Shown here: positions 18,786-27,200 of the stretch, one piece after another
Numbering within the stretch: the stretch's first letter is position 1
How the letters are laid out: every line of letters starts with the position of its first letter
Translations under genes and position numbers: made by a program
The notes under the pieces: generated by a model
What the model was told of the DNA's origin: nothing
Database searches by the model: none
The model's input: the letters and a program-made list of their open reading frames with translations, nothing else
From: Halopseudomonas pelagia CL-AP6
GTDB lineage: Bacteria > Pseudomonadota > Gammaproteobacteria > Pseudomonadales > Pseudomonadaceae
NCBI RefSeq assembly: GCF_000410875.1
Contig: NZ_AROI01000010.1
Span: 1-64,000 of the forward strand
Direction: 5' to 3'
Length of the DNA: 64,000 bases

Positions 18786-18993
18786 TCTGCTGCTTCTAAG
18801 TGCCTGCGCTACTCCAGCACTGCCACCCACCAACGCACTAAAAGGTGTGGAATCGGCTATCAGTAATGCGGAAAGGGCTCAAGTTGCAGATTACGCCTCC
18901 CCCGCGAGCACTGGCAGAACCCCGGCAACTTGAAGAACAACGTACACAACTCAGTAGCCAGCGAGAAACCGCGACGGTGGAGATGACGTTAAC
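18784..18993 (+). pseudogene. Remnant of a DUF4398-type lipoprotein gene
   Basis: One frame reads GLLLLSACATPALPPTNAL and then AISNAERAQVADYASP, which looks like the lipobox and first helix of DUF4398 lipoproteins. After that the frame hits a stop, while another frame continues with ALAEPRQLEEQRTQL and RETATVEMTL, resembling the later coiled region that leads into an OmpA domain in such proteins. The N-terminal start, the middle and the OmpA part are missing. It abuts the end of the Crp/Fnr gene. Evidence is by eye only, so this is a moderate call. Confidence 0.5.
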
Positions 18994-18994
18994 C

Positions 18995-19765
18995 TCATGC
19001 ATTCTCCAGACTCGAAGCTAGCTGGTCTTGCAAGGCAATACCAGGACGATAGGACATCAGGCGATCTGTTTCCTTTTTCACAACGGCATAGCACTCACAA
19101 CTGAGCTGCTCAAGCTTGGGACGATCAAGCACCCGAATATTGCCGCGCCGGTACTCGATCACACCCAGCTTCTGCAACTTGCCCGCGGCCTCGGTGACGC
19201 CTTCACGGCGTACGCCAAGCATGTTCGCAATCAGCTCCTGGGTCATGGATACCTGATTACTTGGCAGACGATCCAGAGACAGCAATAACCAGCGACACAA
19301 CTGCTGATCAATTGAATGATGACGGTTGCAAACCGCCGTTTGCGACATCTGCGTGATTAGGGCCTGTGTGTAGCGCAACATCAGCACCAGCATCTCGCCG
19401 TGGCGATTAAACTCATCCTTTAGCCGTTGCGCCAAAAGCCGAAAAGCAAAGCCACCACTTTGCACTACAGCGCGGCTCGGCGTGCTCTCACCTCCCATGA
19501 ATAAAGCGATGCCTACCAGCCCTTCATTACCCACTACAGATATTTCCGCAGAGGCACCACTTTCCATTACATAGAGCAGGGAAATGATCGAATCAGTAGG
19601 AAAGTACACATAACGCATCGTCTCGCCAGGCTCGTACATAACCTGACCCAGGGGCAGTGAAACCAGCTCAAGATGGTCGAACAAGCGCTGTTGAGACTCG
19701 ATAGGTAGGGCCGCCAGCAAACGATTTGTTTGCGGTCGTGATAACTCGGGCATAGCGGAATCCAT
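18995..19765 (-). CDS. Crp/Fnr-family transcriptional regulator
   Basis: A 256-residue regulator with an N-terminal cNMP-binding-like beta-roll (about 20-140), a dimer helix, and a C-terminal winged helix with the recognition region MTQELIANMLGVRREGVTEAAGKL. The N-terminus lacks the cysteines that hold the FNR iron-sulfur cluster, so it is not a direct oxygen sensor of FNR type. Similar proteins respond to varied signals. It is divergent from the aldehyde dehydrogenase gene, with 301 bases between. Confidence 0.9.
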   Translation of the reverse strand: MDSAMPELSRPQTNRLLAALPIESQQRLFDHLELVSLPLGQVMYEPGETMRYVYFPTDSIISLLYVMESGASAEISVVGNEGLVGIALFMGGESTPSRAVVQSGGFAFRLLAQRLKDEFNRHGEMLVLMLRYTQALITQMSQTAVCNRHHSIDQQLCRWLLLSLDRLPSNQVSMTQELIANMLGVRREGVTEAAGKLQKLGVIEYRRGNIRVLDRPKLEQLSCECYAVVKKETDRLMSYRPGIALQDQLASSLENA

Positions 19766-20066
19766 CCGAAAAAATCAACTTAATTGAGGTGTATACGCCG
19801 GACACCCCCAGGCTACGTTCGGTAGCGTACAGAGTGAGCTGTCCATACTGAACCTGTTGGGCTTCTTATGCGAATAACCTTTATCCAGCGCCTGTCGAAG
19901 CTGCCGCGGGCAATCCACCCCCACGCAAACGCTTACTCCGCGACTGTGTGTTAACGCACCGACGCCCTGTATCGAAAGGATTAAGCTCTGACCAAGATCA
20001 GCAATAGCCAAATACGGATCGAGCGTCAGCACCGCTGACCACACCCATCATCTGGAGCGTTGCATC
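19766..20066. promoter_or_regulatory. Divergent intergenic region with FNR/CRP-like site
   Basis: No gene is supported here. At 19988-20001 the sequence CTGACCAAGATCAG matches 7 of 10 conserved positions of the ANR/FNR box TTGAT-N4-ATCAA. It lies 65 bases before the aldehyde dehydrogenase ATG. It is a candidate site for the adjacent Crp/Fnr regulator or for ANR. This is weak evidence from one imperfect match. Confidence 0.3.
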
Positions 20067-21449
20067 ATGAGCTATCAAAGCGTTAACCCCTACAATGGCA
20101 AGACTCAACAGACGTTTGACACCCTGACGGATCAGCAACTTGAAGCGAAAGTAGCGGCGGCTACCGAGTGCTATAAAGTCTGGCGGCAAAAAAGTTACGC
20201 TGAACGCGCCGTCATTATGGCCAGGGCTGCCGAGCTGCTACACGCGCGCGTCGACGAATTCGCTAAAATTGCCACCCTTGAAATGGGTAAGCGCATCGAC
20301 GAAGCCCGCGCCGAAGTGGATTTTAGCGCCCGTATTCTTACCTACTACGCGCAAAACGCAGAGCGCTTCCTGGCACCGGTAAAACTCGACCCAACTCAAG
20401 GCGAAGCGCATATGGAGAGCAGCCCAATTGGGCTGGTCTTCTGTGTTGAACCTTGGAATTTCCCCTTTTATCAATTAGCCCGTGTCGCCGGTCCGCATCT
20501 GATGGCCGGTAACGTCTTGCTGATCAAACATGCTAGCTGTGTGCCCCAGTGCGCCATCGCCTTTGATGAGCTTTTCGCGGACGCTGGCGCCCCTGCTGGT
20601 CTGTATACCAATTTATTCATCTCCCACGAACAATCCAACAAGCTCGTCAGTGACGCCAGGATCAAAGGAGTGGCCTTGACCGGCAGTCTTGAGGCCGGCA
20701 GCGCCATTGCCGCTAAAGCAGGACAAAACCTCAAGGTATCGTCGATGGAACTTGGCGGCAGCGATGCATTCATCGTTCTCGAAGACGCCGACCTGGATAA
20801 CGCTGTTAAGTGGGCAGTTTGGGGCCGCATGTATAACGCCGGCCAGACCTGCTGTGCGGCCAAACGCTTTATCGTGGTCGAGGAACTAGCAGATCAGTTT
20901 CTTGATCAGTTTCAGACAGCCCTCAGCGCCCTTGAAGCCGGCGATCCCATGGACGAGAAAACCACGCTCGGCCCGCTGTCAACCGAATCGTCACTGACCG
21001 ATTTGCTCAAACAGGTCGATACTGCAGTCGCTCACGGCGCCAAGGTACTGATCGGCGGCAAACGCATTGATCGCCCCGGTGCCTTTATGCAACCCACCAT
21101 CCTCACCGGCGTGACCCCGGACAATCCTGCTTTTCGCGGCGAGTTCTTCGGCCCGGTTGCGATGTTTTTCCGTGTTGAAAATGAAGATCAGGCTATCGCA
21201 CTGGCAAACGATTCCGACTTTGGTTTGGGCGGTTCGGTCTACACTCAAGACATCGAACGTGGCAAGCGTGTCGCCAGCCAAGTCGAAACTGGCATGATGT
21301 TCATCAACAACATCGACTGGACGGATCCAGAACTGCCCTTCGGCGGCATAAAGAACTCTGGCTATGGCCGCGAACTCGGCAACATGGGCATTCAAGAATT
21401 CGTCAACAAGAAGTTAGTGCGTGTGGCCAGCCTCAGCGCACCACAGTAA
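20067..21449 (+). CDS. NAD(P)-dependent aldehyde dehydrogenase, succinate-semialdehyde dehydrogenase-like
   Basis: A 460-residue ALDH-superfamily enzyme. The catalytic Cys is in AGQTCCAAKR and the general base Glu in SSMELGGSDAF; GSLEAGS is the cofactor-binding loop and PFGGIKNSGYGRELG the C-terminal signature. Overall it resembles GabD/YneI-type succinate-semialdehyde dehydrogenases, but specificity cannot be fixed by sequence. It is followed 68 bases later by an alcohol dehydrogenase, so the pair could oxidise an alcohol to an acid in two steps. Confidence 0.85.
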   Translation: MSYQSVNPYNGKTQQTFDTLTDQQLEAKVAAATECYKVWRQKSYAERAVIMARAAELLHARVDEFAKIATLEMGKRIDEARAEVDFSARILTYYAQNAERFLAPVKLDPTQGEAHMESSPIGLVFCVEPWNFPFYQLARVAGPHLMAGNVLLIKHASCVPQCAIAFDELFADAGAPAGLYTNLFISHEQSNKLVSDARIKGVALTGSLEAGSAIAAKAGQNLKVSSMELGGSDAFIVLEDADLDNAVKWAVWGRMYNAGQTCCAAKRFIVVEELADQFLDQFQTALSALEAGDPMDEKTTLGPLSTESSLTDLLKQVDTAVAHGAKVLIGGKRIDRPGAFMQPTILTGVTPDNPAFRGEFFGPVAMFFRVENEDQAIALANDSDFGLGGSVYTQDIERGKRVASQVETGMMFINNIDWTDPELPFGGIKNSGYGRELGNMGIQEFVNKKLVRVASLSAPQ

Positions 21450-21517
21450 GGGTTGGACTCATCATAGAACAGCCAGGCAATTCTGACTGAAACAGTCTTT
21501 TACGAAGGAATTAAATC

Positions 21518-22549
21518 ATGAGCAAAAAAATGCGAGCGGCCGTTGTCGAGGAATTCGGACAAGGCCTTGTCCTGCAAGACGTTGACATTCCTACTCCAGG
21601 CCCCGGCCAGATCCTGGTTAAAACAGAGGCCTGTGGCGTCTGCCATACTGATCTACATGCCGCACGCGGTGACTGGCCCTTGAAACCCACACCGCCGTTT
21701 ATTCCAGGTCACGAAGGCATCGGTATTGTGGTTGCACTGGGAACGGGCGTCACTGCGGTAAAAGAAGGCGACCGGGTTGGCGTCCCATGGCTCTATTCAG
21801 CTTGCGGACACTGTGAGCACTGCCTTGCCGCTTGGGAAACCGTGTGCGGCGAAGCCGAGTTCGGCGGCTATACCAAGAATGGTGGCTTTGCCGAATACAT
21901 CCTCGCTGACCCTAACTATGTAGCCCACATACCCGCCGGACTATCTGCCACAGAGGCCGCGCCCCTCATTTGTGCTGGCATCACCACCTACAAAGGCATC
22001 AAGGAAACTGGCGCAAGACCCGGCGAGTGGATTGTCATCTCAGGCGTAGGTGGTCTCGGTCATCTCGGCGTTCAATACGCCAAGGCGCTGGGCCTGCATG
22101 TTTGCGCTGTCGACATAGACGACAGCAAACTGACTCACGCTACCCAACTCGGCGCTGATGCCACGGTTAACGTCAAGCATCCAGGCGCCGTCGAAGCGGT
22201 TATTAAGGTAACTGGCGGCGGCGCACACGGCGTATTAATCACCGCCCCCTCGCTCACGGCCTTCAATCAAGGCATTGCCATGGTGCGCAAACGTGGAACC
22301 TGTGTATTGGTAGGCCTACCACCAGGAGAATTCCCGACGCCCTTGTTTGACGTCGTCGCCAACTGCATCACCATTCGAGGTTCCTTTGTTGGCACTCGCC
22401 AAGACATGGCTGAAGCGCTGGCGTTTGCCGCCGAAGGGAAGGTCAAGGCCGACATAGAGTTGCAACCACTGTCGGCCATCAACCACGTCTTCGAGCGTCT
22501 GGAACAGGGCGATGTACCCTCACGAGTAGTGATCGACTTTTCGAATTAA
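21518..22549 (+). CDS. adhP: Zinc-dependent alcohol dehydrogenase (AdhP-like)
   Basis: A 343-residue medium-chain dehydrogenase oxidising primary alcohols with NAD. Catalytic zinc ligands are in CGVCHTDLHAARGDW and GHEGIG; the structural-zinc cysteines are in CGHCEHCLAAWETVC; the Rossmann motif is GVGGLGHLGVQYAKALG. GAAGGAA lies just before the ATG. It is the second gene of a probable pair with the aldehyde dehydrogenase and ends at a strong terminator. Confidence 0.92.
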   Translation: MSKKMRAAVVEEFGQGLVLQDVDIPTPGPGQILVKTEACGVCHTDLHAARGDWPLKPTPPFIPGHEGIGIVVALGTGVTAVKEGDRVGVPWLYSACGHCEHCLAAWETVCGEAEFGGYTKNGGFAEYILADPNYVAHIPAGLSATEAAPLICAGITTYKGIKETGARPGEWIVISGVGGLGHLGVQYAKALGLHVCAVDIDDSKLTHATQLGADATVNVKHPGAVEAVIKVTGGGAHGVLITAPSLTAFNQGIAMVRKRGTCVLVGLPPGEFPTPLFDVVANCITIRGSFVGTRQDMAEALAFAAEGKVKADIELQPLSAINHVFERLEQGDVPSRVVIDFSN

Positions 22550-22605
22550 GCTATAACGAGCTTATCTTGATGGCCATCCCATTTGGCTGGCTGATCACTA
22601 AAAAG

Positions 22606-22635
22606 AAAAAGGGGAGCCAATGGGCTCCCCTTTTT
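22606..22635 (+). terminator. Rho-independent terminator after adhP
   Basis: A strong stem AAAAAGGGGAGCC / GGCTCCCCTTTTT with a 4-base loop AATG. It is near symmetrical and could also act on the minus strand, where tRNA-Ser transcripts arrive. Confidence 0.95.
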
Positions 22636-22739
22636 GTCTTGCGGCGTCTAGCAGTAAACCTAAAGCGTTTTCTGTTAGACGGGTATTTAAACGGGTAAAG
22701 CGACAATTCTTCGCTGCACCCCATTTAATACGCTATATG

Positions 22740-22830
22740 TGGCGGAGGGACAGGGATTCGAACCCTGGGTAGGCTATTAACCTACGCCGGTTTTCAAGAC
22801 CGGTGCATTCAACCGCTCTGCCATCCCTCC
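22740..22830 (-). tRNA. tRNA-Ser(UGA)
   Basis: A 91-base class II tRNA with acceptor arms GGAGGGA / TCCCTCC, discriminator G and encoded CCA. The anticodon loop CTTGAAA gives TGA. The long variable arm (GTAGGTTAATAGCCTAC) is typical of tRNA-Ser, and the T-loop is TTCGAAT. Confidence 0.97.
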
Positions 22831-22989
22831 ACGGCCGGCAATACTACCGGAAAGTTCTGGCTAGTCAATGGCTAAGGTCGCAAATTGACATGATTCATCA
22901 CACGTAAAACCTTGATTTGACGCATTGAACAGGTATTATCGGGTCAATAGTGAGGGATCATCCTTTTTGTTATTACCGGAGCGTCAAAG

Positions 22990-23661
22990 ATGAACATGCA
23001 AAACCGCGAGACTACGCTGCAACACGCAGGCGTGAATGAGGCTGAAGTCAGCAAGCTTTTTCGCAACACTTATAGCCTGTTGGCGCTAACACTGGCGTTC
23101 AGCGCTGTAGTTGCGTTCATTTCCATGAGTTTGAACCTACCGCACCCCGGCCTGATCATCACGCTGGTGGGCTTTTACGGGTTGTTGTTCCTGACATCCA
23201 AGATGCGTAATTCTGGCTGGGGCCTGCTGCTGACCTTCGCATTTACCGGTTTCCTGGGTTACACCACAGGCCCGATCCTGAACGCCTACCTGTCACTGCC
23301 TAACGGCGGATCTCTGGTTGCCATGGCGCTTGGCATGACGGCGATGGTGTTTTTTGCCCTCTCTGCTTACGCGATTCTGACTCGCAAAGACTTCAGCTTC
23401 CTGTCCGGCTTTATCATGGCGGGCTTTGTTGTCTTATTGTGTGCTGTGGTCGCCAGCTTCTTCCTGAATATCAGCGGGCTCTCGCTGGCCATTTCTGCCG
23501 GCTTTGTACTGTTCTCTTCGGCTATCATCCTGTACCAGACCAGCTCGATTATTCACGGTGGTGAAGACAACTACATCATGGCAACGATCACGTTATTCGT
23601 TTCCATCTACAATCTCTTCCTCAGCCTGCTGCACCTGCTGGGCATCTTCGGCGAAGATTGA
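22990..23661 (+). CDS. Bax inhibitor-1 / YccA-family membrane protein
   Basis: A 223-residue inner-membrane protein with seven hydrophobic segments and the BI-1 family ending ([34 protein letters not shown]). E. coli YccA modulates FtsH proteolysis; other bacterial members are pH-sensitive calcium leak channels. CCGGAG stands 10 bases before the ATG. It ends at a terminator that separates it from tusD. Confidence 0.93.
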   Translation: MNMQNRETTLQHAGVNEAEVSKLFRNTYSLLALTLAFSAVVAFISMSLNLPHPGLIITLVGFYGLLFLTSKMRNSGWGLLLTFAFTGFLGYTTGPILNAYLSLPNGGSLVAMALGMTAMVFFALSAYAILTRKDFSFLSGFIMAGFVVLLCAVVASFFLNISGLSLAISAGFVLFSSAIILYQTSSIIHGGEDNYIMATITLFVSIYNLFLSLLHLLGIFGED

Positions 23662-23680
23662 TCCTTGATGGGTTTATAAT

Positions 23681-23707
23681 AAAGGCCCGCTGATTGCGGG
23701 CCTTTTT
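23681..23707 (+). terminator. Terminator between the YccA-family gene and tusD
   Basis: A 10-bp stem AAAGGCCCGC / GCGGGCCTTT with a 5-base loop, followed by T residues. It lies only 19 bases before the tusD ATG, so tusD either has a very close promoter or depends on read-through. Confidence 0.93.
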
Positions 23708-23725
23708 CATGACCGGGTATCCACC

Positions 23726-24115
23726 ATGAACTTTGCTATCACTTTGCTAGCCGGCCCCCAGGACCCAGCTGCCCGTAGTGCGCTGGAATTTGCACGTGCC
23801 GTCATCCAGGCGGGCCACCAGATCACGCGGCTATTTCTCTATCGCGATGCGGTGCAGATTGCTTCTGCCCTGAGCGTGCAGCCGCAGGATGAACAGGATA
23901 TCTCCGCGCAATGGCGTGAGTTCATCCTCAGCCAACAACTTGATGCCGTGGTGTGCATCGCGGCCGCTCTGCGCCGTGGGGTGCTAAACGACGCAGAAGC
24001 GACGCGCTGGCAGAAGCCTGCAGCCAGTACCGGCACGCCCTATGACCTGTCCGGCCTCGGCCAGTGGGTTGATGTTCTGCAGACGGCTGATCGGGCCGTC
24101 ACCTTTGGTACCTGA
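23726..24115 (+). CDS. tusD: Sulfurtransferase complex subunit TusD
   Basis: DsrE-fold subunit of the TusBCD relay that carries persulfide sulfur from IscS/TusA towards MnmA for 2-thiolation of the wobble uridine in tRNA for Lys, Glu and Gln. It has 129 residues, with the sulfur-carrying Cys in LDAVVCIAAALRRGVLN. It is first of four adjacent genes. Confidence 0.93.
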   Translation: MNFAITLLAGPQDPAARSALEFARAVIQAGHQITRLFLYRDAVQIASALSVQPQDEQDISAQWREFILSQQLDAVVCIAAALRRGVLNDAEATRWQKPAASTGTPYDLSGLGQWVDVLQTADRAVTFGT

Positions 24116-24116
24116 C

Positions 24117-24470
24117 ATGAAAAGCCTGCTGGTTATCAGCTGCCACCCCCCTGCCCGCCTGGCGGCCCGTGAAGCGCTGGACCTGGTGTTGGCTGCTACG
24201 GCCTTTGGCGTGCCCACCGGACTGCTGTTTATGGACGATGGTGTGCTCCAACTGCTCAAAGGTCAGGATGCAAAAGCCGCAGGTCAAAAATCCCTGTCGG
24301 CTAATCTGCAGGCGCTTGAGCTTTACGGCGTCGAAGATGTGATGGTTTGCCAGCATTCGCTGGCTGCGCGCGGTCTCAAGGCCCGGCAATGCCTGCTGGA
24401 CAGCCGCGTGGTAGACAGCGCCGAAATCGCCAGCCTGCTTGAGCATTACGATCAGGTAGTATCGTTGTGA
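24117..24470 (+). CDS. tusC: Sulfurtransferase complex subunit TusC
   Basis: A DsrF-like subunit of 117 residues starting MKSLLVISCHPP. I chose ATG 24117, one base after the tusD stop, because it gives the usual N-terminal strand; the frame opens earlier inside tusD. It forms part of the TusBCD hexamer. Confidence 0.92.
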   Translation: MKSLLVISCHPPARLAAREALDLVLAATAFGVPTGLLFMDDGVLQLLKGQDAKAAGQKSLSANLQALELYGVEDVMVCQHSLAARGLKARQCLLDSRVVDSAEIASLLEHYDQVVSL

Positions 24471-24498
24471 ACCCCTGTATCGGAGTCAGGTAGACCGC

Positions 24499-24798
24499 AT
24501 GCTGCATATTCTCAGGCACCCCCCCCAAACGGATCATCGCTTTGCCACCTGTTTGCGCGTACTCGCCAGCCAGCAGGGACTGCTGTTGATAGAGGAAGCC
24601 ATTTACGCGCTACTGCCTAACTCCCCCTCGGTCGGTCGCCTTGGGCTACTGCCTGCCTCTGTGCAACTCTATGTGCTGGAATCCGACATGCTGGCCCGCG
24701 GGCTGGCTTTGGACGATCTGCCGGCCCGCGTAAAGGTGGTCGATTACAACGGTATGGTTAGGCTCTGTAGCGAGTATCCCAAGGTGGTCAGCTGGTGA
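24499..24798 (+). CDS. tusB: Sulfurtransferase complex subunit TusB
   Basis: A DsrH-like subunit of 99 residues (MLHILRHPP...), completing TusBCD. Its stop overlaps the tusE start as GTGA. Confidence 0.9.
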   Translation: MLHILRHPPQTDHRFATCLRVLASQQGLLLIEEAIYALLPNSPSVGRLGLLPASVQLYVLESDMLARGLALDDLPARVKVVDYNGMVRLCSEYPKVVSW

Positions 24799-25133
24799 AC
24801 CACAGCATTCAGCTCGCCGAGCGCTGTATAGCGCTGGACCCAGAGGGTTTTCTACTTGATCTAGACGATTGGTCAGAGCCCGTCGCAGTCATTCTCGCCG
24901 AGCGCGAAGGTCTTGAACTCAGTCCTGAACATCTTGAAGTCGTTCGGCTGCTGCGGCAGTTTTATCAGCAGTACCAGCTATCGCCAGCCATGCGCCCGTT
25001 GGTTAAATATATTGGCCAGCAACTAGGTGTCGACAAAGGCAGCAGTCTTTATCTGCTACGCCTGTTCCCCGGCAGCCCGGCCAAACTGGCGAGCAAGATC
25101 GCCGGTTTGCCCAAGCCGGATAACTGTCTTTAA
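24795..25133 (+). CDS. tusE: TusE/DsrC/DsvC-family sulfur carrier
   Basis: A 112-residue protein that accepts persulfide from TusD and docks on MnmA-tRNA. The conserved C-terminal arm ends GLPKPDNCL, with the active Cys next to last. It uses a GTG start at 24795 overlapping the tusB stop by four bases. The upstream TusD/C/B genes confirm TusE rather than sulfite-reductase-linked DsrC. Confidence 0.94.
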   Translation: MNHSIQLAERCIALDPEGFLLDLDDWSEPVAVILAEREGLELSPEHLEVVRLLRQFYQQYQLSPAMRPLVKYIGQQLGVDKGSSLYLLRLFPGSPAKLASKIAGLPKPDNCL

Positions 25134-25135
25134 CC

Positions 25136-27103
25136 TCAACCGTGAACGGCTGCAATAGTGGTGAGTATGACCAGTTGATCGCCCTGTTTGAGCTTCAGCG
25201 GGACGTCTCTTGCCGGGTTGAGCTGTAATCGACGGCCCGCGTCATCGGGCTCATGGCGATAGACCCCCATGGCTGTTTCACCTTGCAGCGCAGCCACCGC
25301 CTCCAGGTCGGCAAAATTGTTCACGCTGTGCATCGGATAATCCGCTTGGGAGCGATAGAGTATTTCCGGCCCGCCAGCGGTAAACAACTCCTCAATGACC
25401 AGGCTCAACTCTCTGCGCTGAGCGATCTGCGCCATCAGATGACTGAGGATCATGGGGCTGATGATGCACTCGCCTCGATTGCGTGCTACCAGCGCCTCGT
25501 TGGAGGGGTCGCTTAGCTCAAGCAATAATTGTGGCTTCTTCTCAAGGCCCTTGAGCAGCTCATCGACCACCATGTACCCGACCATGGCCCGCGCATCGGC
25601 CTCCTCTCCAGAGCCAAGCTGGTCACTTGAAATCAGCAGAATGCTGTCCCAGTCCCGCGTCAACACCGGTTTGAGCAGGCTCTCCAACATGAAGTCACCC
25701 TGCATGTGCTCACAGCCTATCAATGCCGTCCGCTCGCTATAACGGCTCATGGCCTCGCGTTGCTTCGTTTCATCAAGCGTAGAGAGCAACTGCACGCGAA
25801 AGCGCTGTGGGCTGTAAGAGGCCAGTTCGTCGATCAGCGCCGGCAGCCGGTTGTTCCAGCCGAGAATCAGCACCCTCACTTCCCGGTTGACGCCCGCGGT
25901 GACGGAGGGATAGCTGATCGCTGGACGTTCCAGCAGACGCAGCTTGTCGCCACGTTTTTGAACCGGATTGGCATCAGCGTACTCCCTTGCCAGCATGACC
26001 AGTTTGTCCCCCGGGCCAACAGTCTCGCTTGAGGGTGCATTGAGCATTGATACCCACTCATCGTCATCAGGGCGCATTAGCCCGCACACAATGGCTGCTG
26101 GGCAAGCAGCAGCCACCTCTGCCAGGCTCATGCCCTGGCAGCCGTCGCTGGAGCGTACATAGAACTCGTTGCCTTCATGCACCGACATGACTTCACCGAA
26201 AAACTCGGGCAACCCCGGATGAATAATGGATTGCGCCATCAGTCTACTGACGATCGCATCACTGGCCAGAATTTCCAGCGGCCCCTTGTAGGCCCGGCGC
26301 ATGATGTTGACCTTGCGCACATCATCTACTTCGGCGACCACATAAGGCGGGGGTTGTTTGGTCAGGTGAGCGTGGGCCTGCAAGGTCAGCAAAGCCTTGA
26401 TGGTTTCCATATCGCCGGTAACCAGATCGCTGCCGCCTTGGGAGCGGCCAGGGATCATCACGACTGCAGCTTGCATACAGGCGACGCGGTGCAGCGCCTC
26501 AGGCTGCAGAGCGGTGCCGGAACGCAATATGATGTGCTTGCCGTGACGGCCGATACCTGGTTCATCACGCAATTCCTGCATGCGTTCGGTGTTCACCTCA
26601 TCGGCGAGAATCACCAGGCGCACGCGCTTGGTTTCCTTGGCCAGCAGCAGACGCTGAATCCCACCTGAGGTGTCTAGGATCTCTCTGATCAATGGAATGG
26701 TCCGGTTGGTCCAGCCGAGGATCACCACATGATTGCGAATGGTCACTGGCGTCAGACCCTGCTCCAGCGTGGTCATACTACTGATCAACCAGCGGGTCAT
26801 AATGGCCACGAGCGTACCCATGAATACCACGTAACCCATGACGGTCAGCGCGGTAGACACAATACGTCGCCAGATGCCCTCATCATCGCCCAGATAACCG
26901 GGATCAGTCAGGCGCAAAAACGCCCACCAGACCGAATCAGCCAGGGGCATATCCGCAGCGGCCGAGGGCCAGGCCAACCAACCGCCGATCAACGAAATGA
27001 GGCCGATAAAAATCGCCACCACCATCAGCTGATAATGAGCGCCCTTGACCAATTGCCGCTCTAGAATGTAGCGCAGGCGACCCACAAGGGTAAAAGGCAG
27101 CAT
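25136..27103 (-). CDS. CASTOR/POLLUX-related ion channel protein
   Basis: A 655-residue membrane protein with two or three N-terminal helices and a pore-like segment (LRLTDPGYLGDDEG), then two RCK-like nucleotide-binding domains (NHVVILGWTNRTIPLIRE and VRVLILGWNNRLPALIDEL). The layout matches plant CASTOR/POLLUX/DMI1 nuclear channels and their bacterial homologues. The ion and the gating ligand are unknown in bacteria. It converges with tusE (two bases between stops, no terminator visible) and diverges from the cardiolipin synthase across a 97-base gap. Confidence 0.87.
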   Translation of the reverse strand: MLPFTLVGRLRYILERQLVKGAHYQLMVVAIFIGLISLIGGWLAWPSAAADMPLADSVWWAFLRLTDPGYLGDDEGIWRRIVSTALTVMGYVVFMGTLVAIMTRWLISSMTTLEQGLTPVTIRNHVVILGWTNRTIPLIREILDTSGGIQRLLLAKETKRVRLVILADEVNTERMQELRDEPGIGRHGKHIILRSGTALQPEALHRVACMQAAVVMIPGRSQGGSDLVTGDMETIKALLTLQAHAHLTKQPPPYVVAEVDDVRKVNIMRRAYKGPLEILASDAIVSRLMAQSIIHPGLPEFFGEVMSVHEGNEFYVRSSDGCQGMSLAEVAAACPAAIVCGLMRPDDDEWVSMLNAPSSETVGPGDKLVMLAREYADANPVQKRGDKLRLLERPAISYPSVTAGVNREVRVLILGWNNRLPALIDELASYSPQRFRVQLLSTLDETKQREAMSRYSERTALIGCEHMQGDFMLESLLKPVLTRDWDSILLISSDQLGSGEEADARAMVGYMVVDELLKGLEKKPQLLLELSDPSNEALVARNRGECIISPMILSHLMAQIAQRRELSLVIEELFTAGGPEILYRSQADYPMHSVNNFADLEAVAALQGETAMGVYRHEPDDAGRRLQLNPARDVPLKLKQGDQLVILTTIAAVHG

Positions 27104-27200
27104 GGATGTTCTCTCTCAGGATCAGATACTTACAAGCCTACCGAAAGCCTGTTAGATTGGCCATCCGATAACACTGGGCAAGGCACCAACACGGATCCCG

